A stretch of DNA of 64,000 nt, from contig NC_082618.1 in assembly GCF_030936135.1 (NCBI RefSeq), positions 6,483,034 to 6,547,033 on the forward strand, given 5' to 3'. The stretch is from Gavia stellata (Eukaryota > Chordata > Aves > Gaviiformes > Gaviidae). Below, piece by piece: positions 63,401 through 64,000 of the stretch. Each line of letters begins with the position of its first letter. Position 1 is the first letter of the stretch. The translations under genes and the position numbers were made by a program. Under the pieces are notes generated by a model. That model searched no databases. It was not told the DNA's origin and was given only the letters and a program-made list of their open reading frames with translations.

Positions 63401-64000
63401 CATCTGGTTATCAGAATCTGAGCCAGAAGTTCAAGAGATGGAAGCACAGGACAAGCTAATCACTGAAAAATGCTTTATATATTTGTGTGAACATGAGAAG
63501 GGAGGTCATCATCACTCTTTCCAGCCTCTACAGTGAAAGTCTGAGCTCTAGAGCTTAGGAGGATTGCTTATTACTGGGTGGTAATGGATCATCTTCTTTC
63601 CCCTGGCAGGGAATGCTTTAAACAACAACAAAACCTAAACTGTTCTAACATAAAATACAAGTGAATGACTTGCCTCTTGACTAAGCTAAAAATCTTCAAC
63701 AGTTTTTGGATGAACTTGAGGAAAAAAGGTCTTGACTTGCTGCACGTAGGGGGAGGGGAGGAGGGAGAGAGAATTAGTGTGTGCTGAAGGGGGAAACAAA
63801 GCAGTTATTTTGCTTTGCAAACATCTTTTTGTGGCTGAGTCATAGATCTGACTTTTCTGGGAGTAAAATTCGGTTATGTACACTACTTCTGCCTAGCTGC
63901 ATTTTCTTGTACTGAAACTTGTAGATCCTAACTCTGTCTTTTTTTGAGTTACACTTAAATTTTTCTAGGAATTCGTTTTAGTCTGTCATTTGAAACTGTT
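60451..64000 (+). other. AT-rich sequence downstream of the CpG island, probable first intron
   Basis: Composition drops sharply to AT-rich after about 60.6 kb. Short AC/GT and TA simple repeats occur near 61362-61400. The open frames (up to 169 codons, minus strand, 62848-63357) have no splice or family support. No coding exon is recognised, which fits a long 5' intron. Confidence 0.55.

Overview
The window looks like avian (bird) nuclear DNA. It has long introns with consensus GT-AG sites, three CpG-island promoters, a canonical tRNA gene, few interspersed repeats, and short CR1 LINE 3' ends that finish in the typical bird CR1 tail. Several decayed MIR-type SINE pieces are also present. There are no bacterial-style operons, no CRISPR array and no intact mobile element.

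The one protein-coding gene I can reconstruct fully is CRCP (RNA polymerase III subunit RPC9, the Rpb4-like stalk subunit) on the + strand. It has six coding exons: 5349-5356, 8875-8911, 12263-12361, 15582-15676, 28669-28726 and 37108-37251. All phases join correctly and give 441 nt including the stop, or 146 residues. The 3'UTR runs to a poly(A) signal at about 38356. A tRNA-Gly(GCC) gene (5060-5130, + strand) lies inside the same CpG island, 218 bp upstream of the CRCP start codon.

Layout: 1-620 is a GC-rich CpG-island-like block from an unassigned neighbouring promoter. 620-4500 is AT-rich intergenic DNA with one CR1 fragment just after it. 4970-5460 is the promoter island holding the tRNA gene and CRCP exon 1. 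5357-37107 is CRCP intron sequence. 37252 to about 38400 is the CRCP 3'UTR. About 38400-59560 is intergenic, AT-rich at first and clearly GC-richer from about 40.7 kb. It has no recognisable gene, but holds CR1 and MIR relics, an isolated CCAAT/TATA arrangement and a perfect hairpin. 59560-60450 is a strong CpG island with GC boxes, a CCAAT box, a GGTCCC hexanucleotide array and a good first-exon splice donor at 59960/59961. 60450-64000 is AT-rich and probably the first intron of that gene. From the human 7q11.21 order ASL-CRCP-TPST1, this downstream gene is most likely TPST1, but none of its coding sequence is in the window.

The most interesting arrangement is a Pol III-transcribed tRNA gene between promoter-type motifs (YY1-like, two ZNF143-like sites, GC box) and the start codon of a gene for a Pol III subunit. 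That geometry would allow direct cross-talk between Pol III occupancy and Pol III subunit expression. This is a hypothesis, not something the sequence proves.
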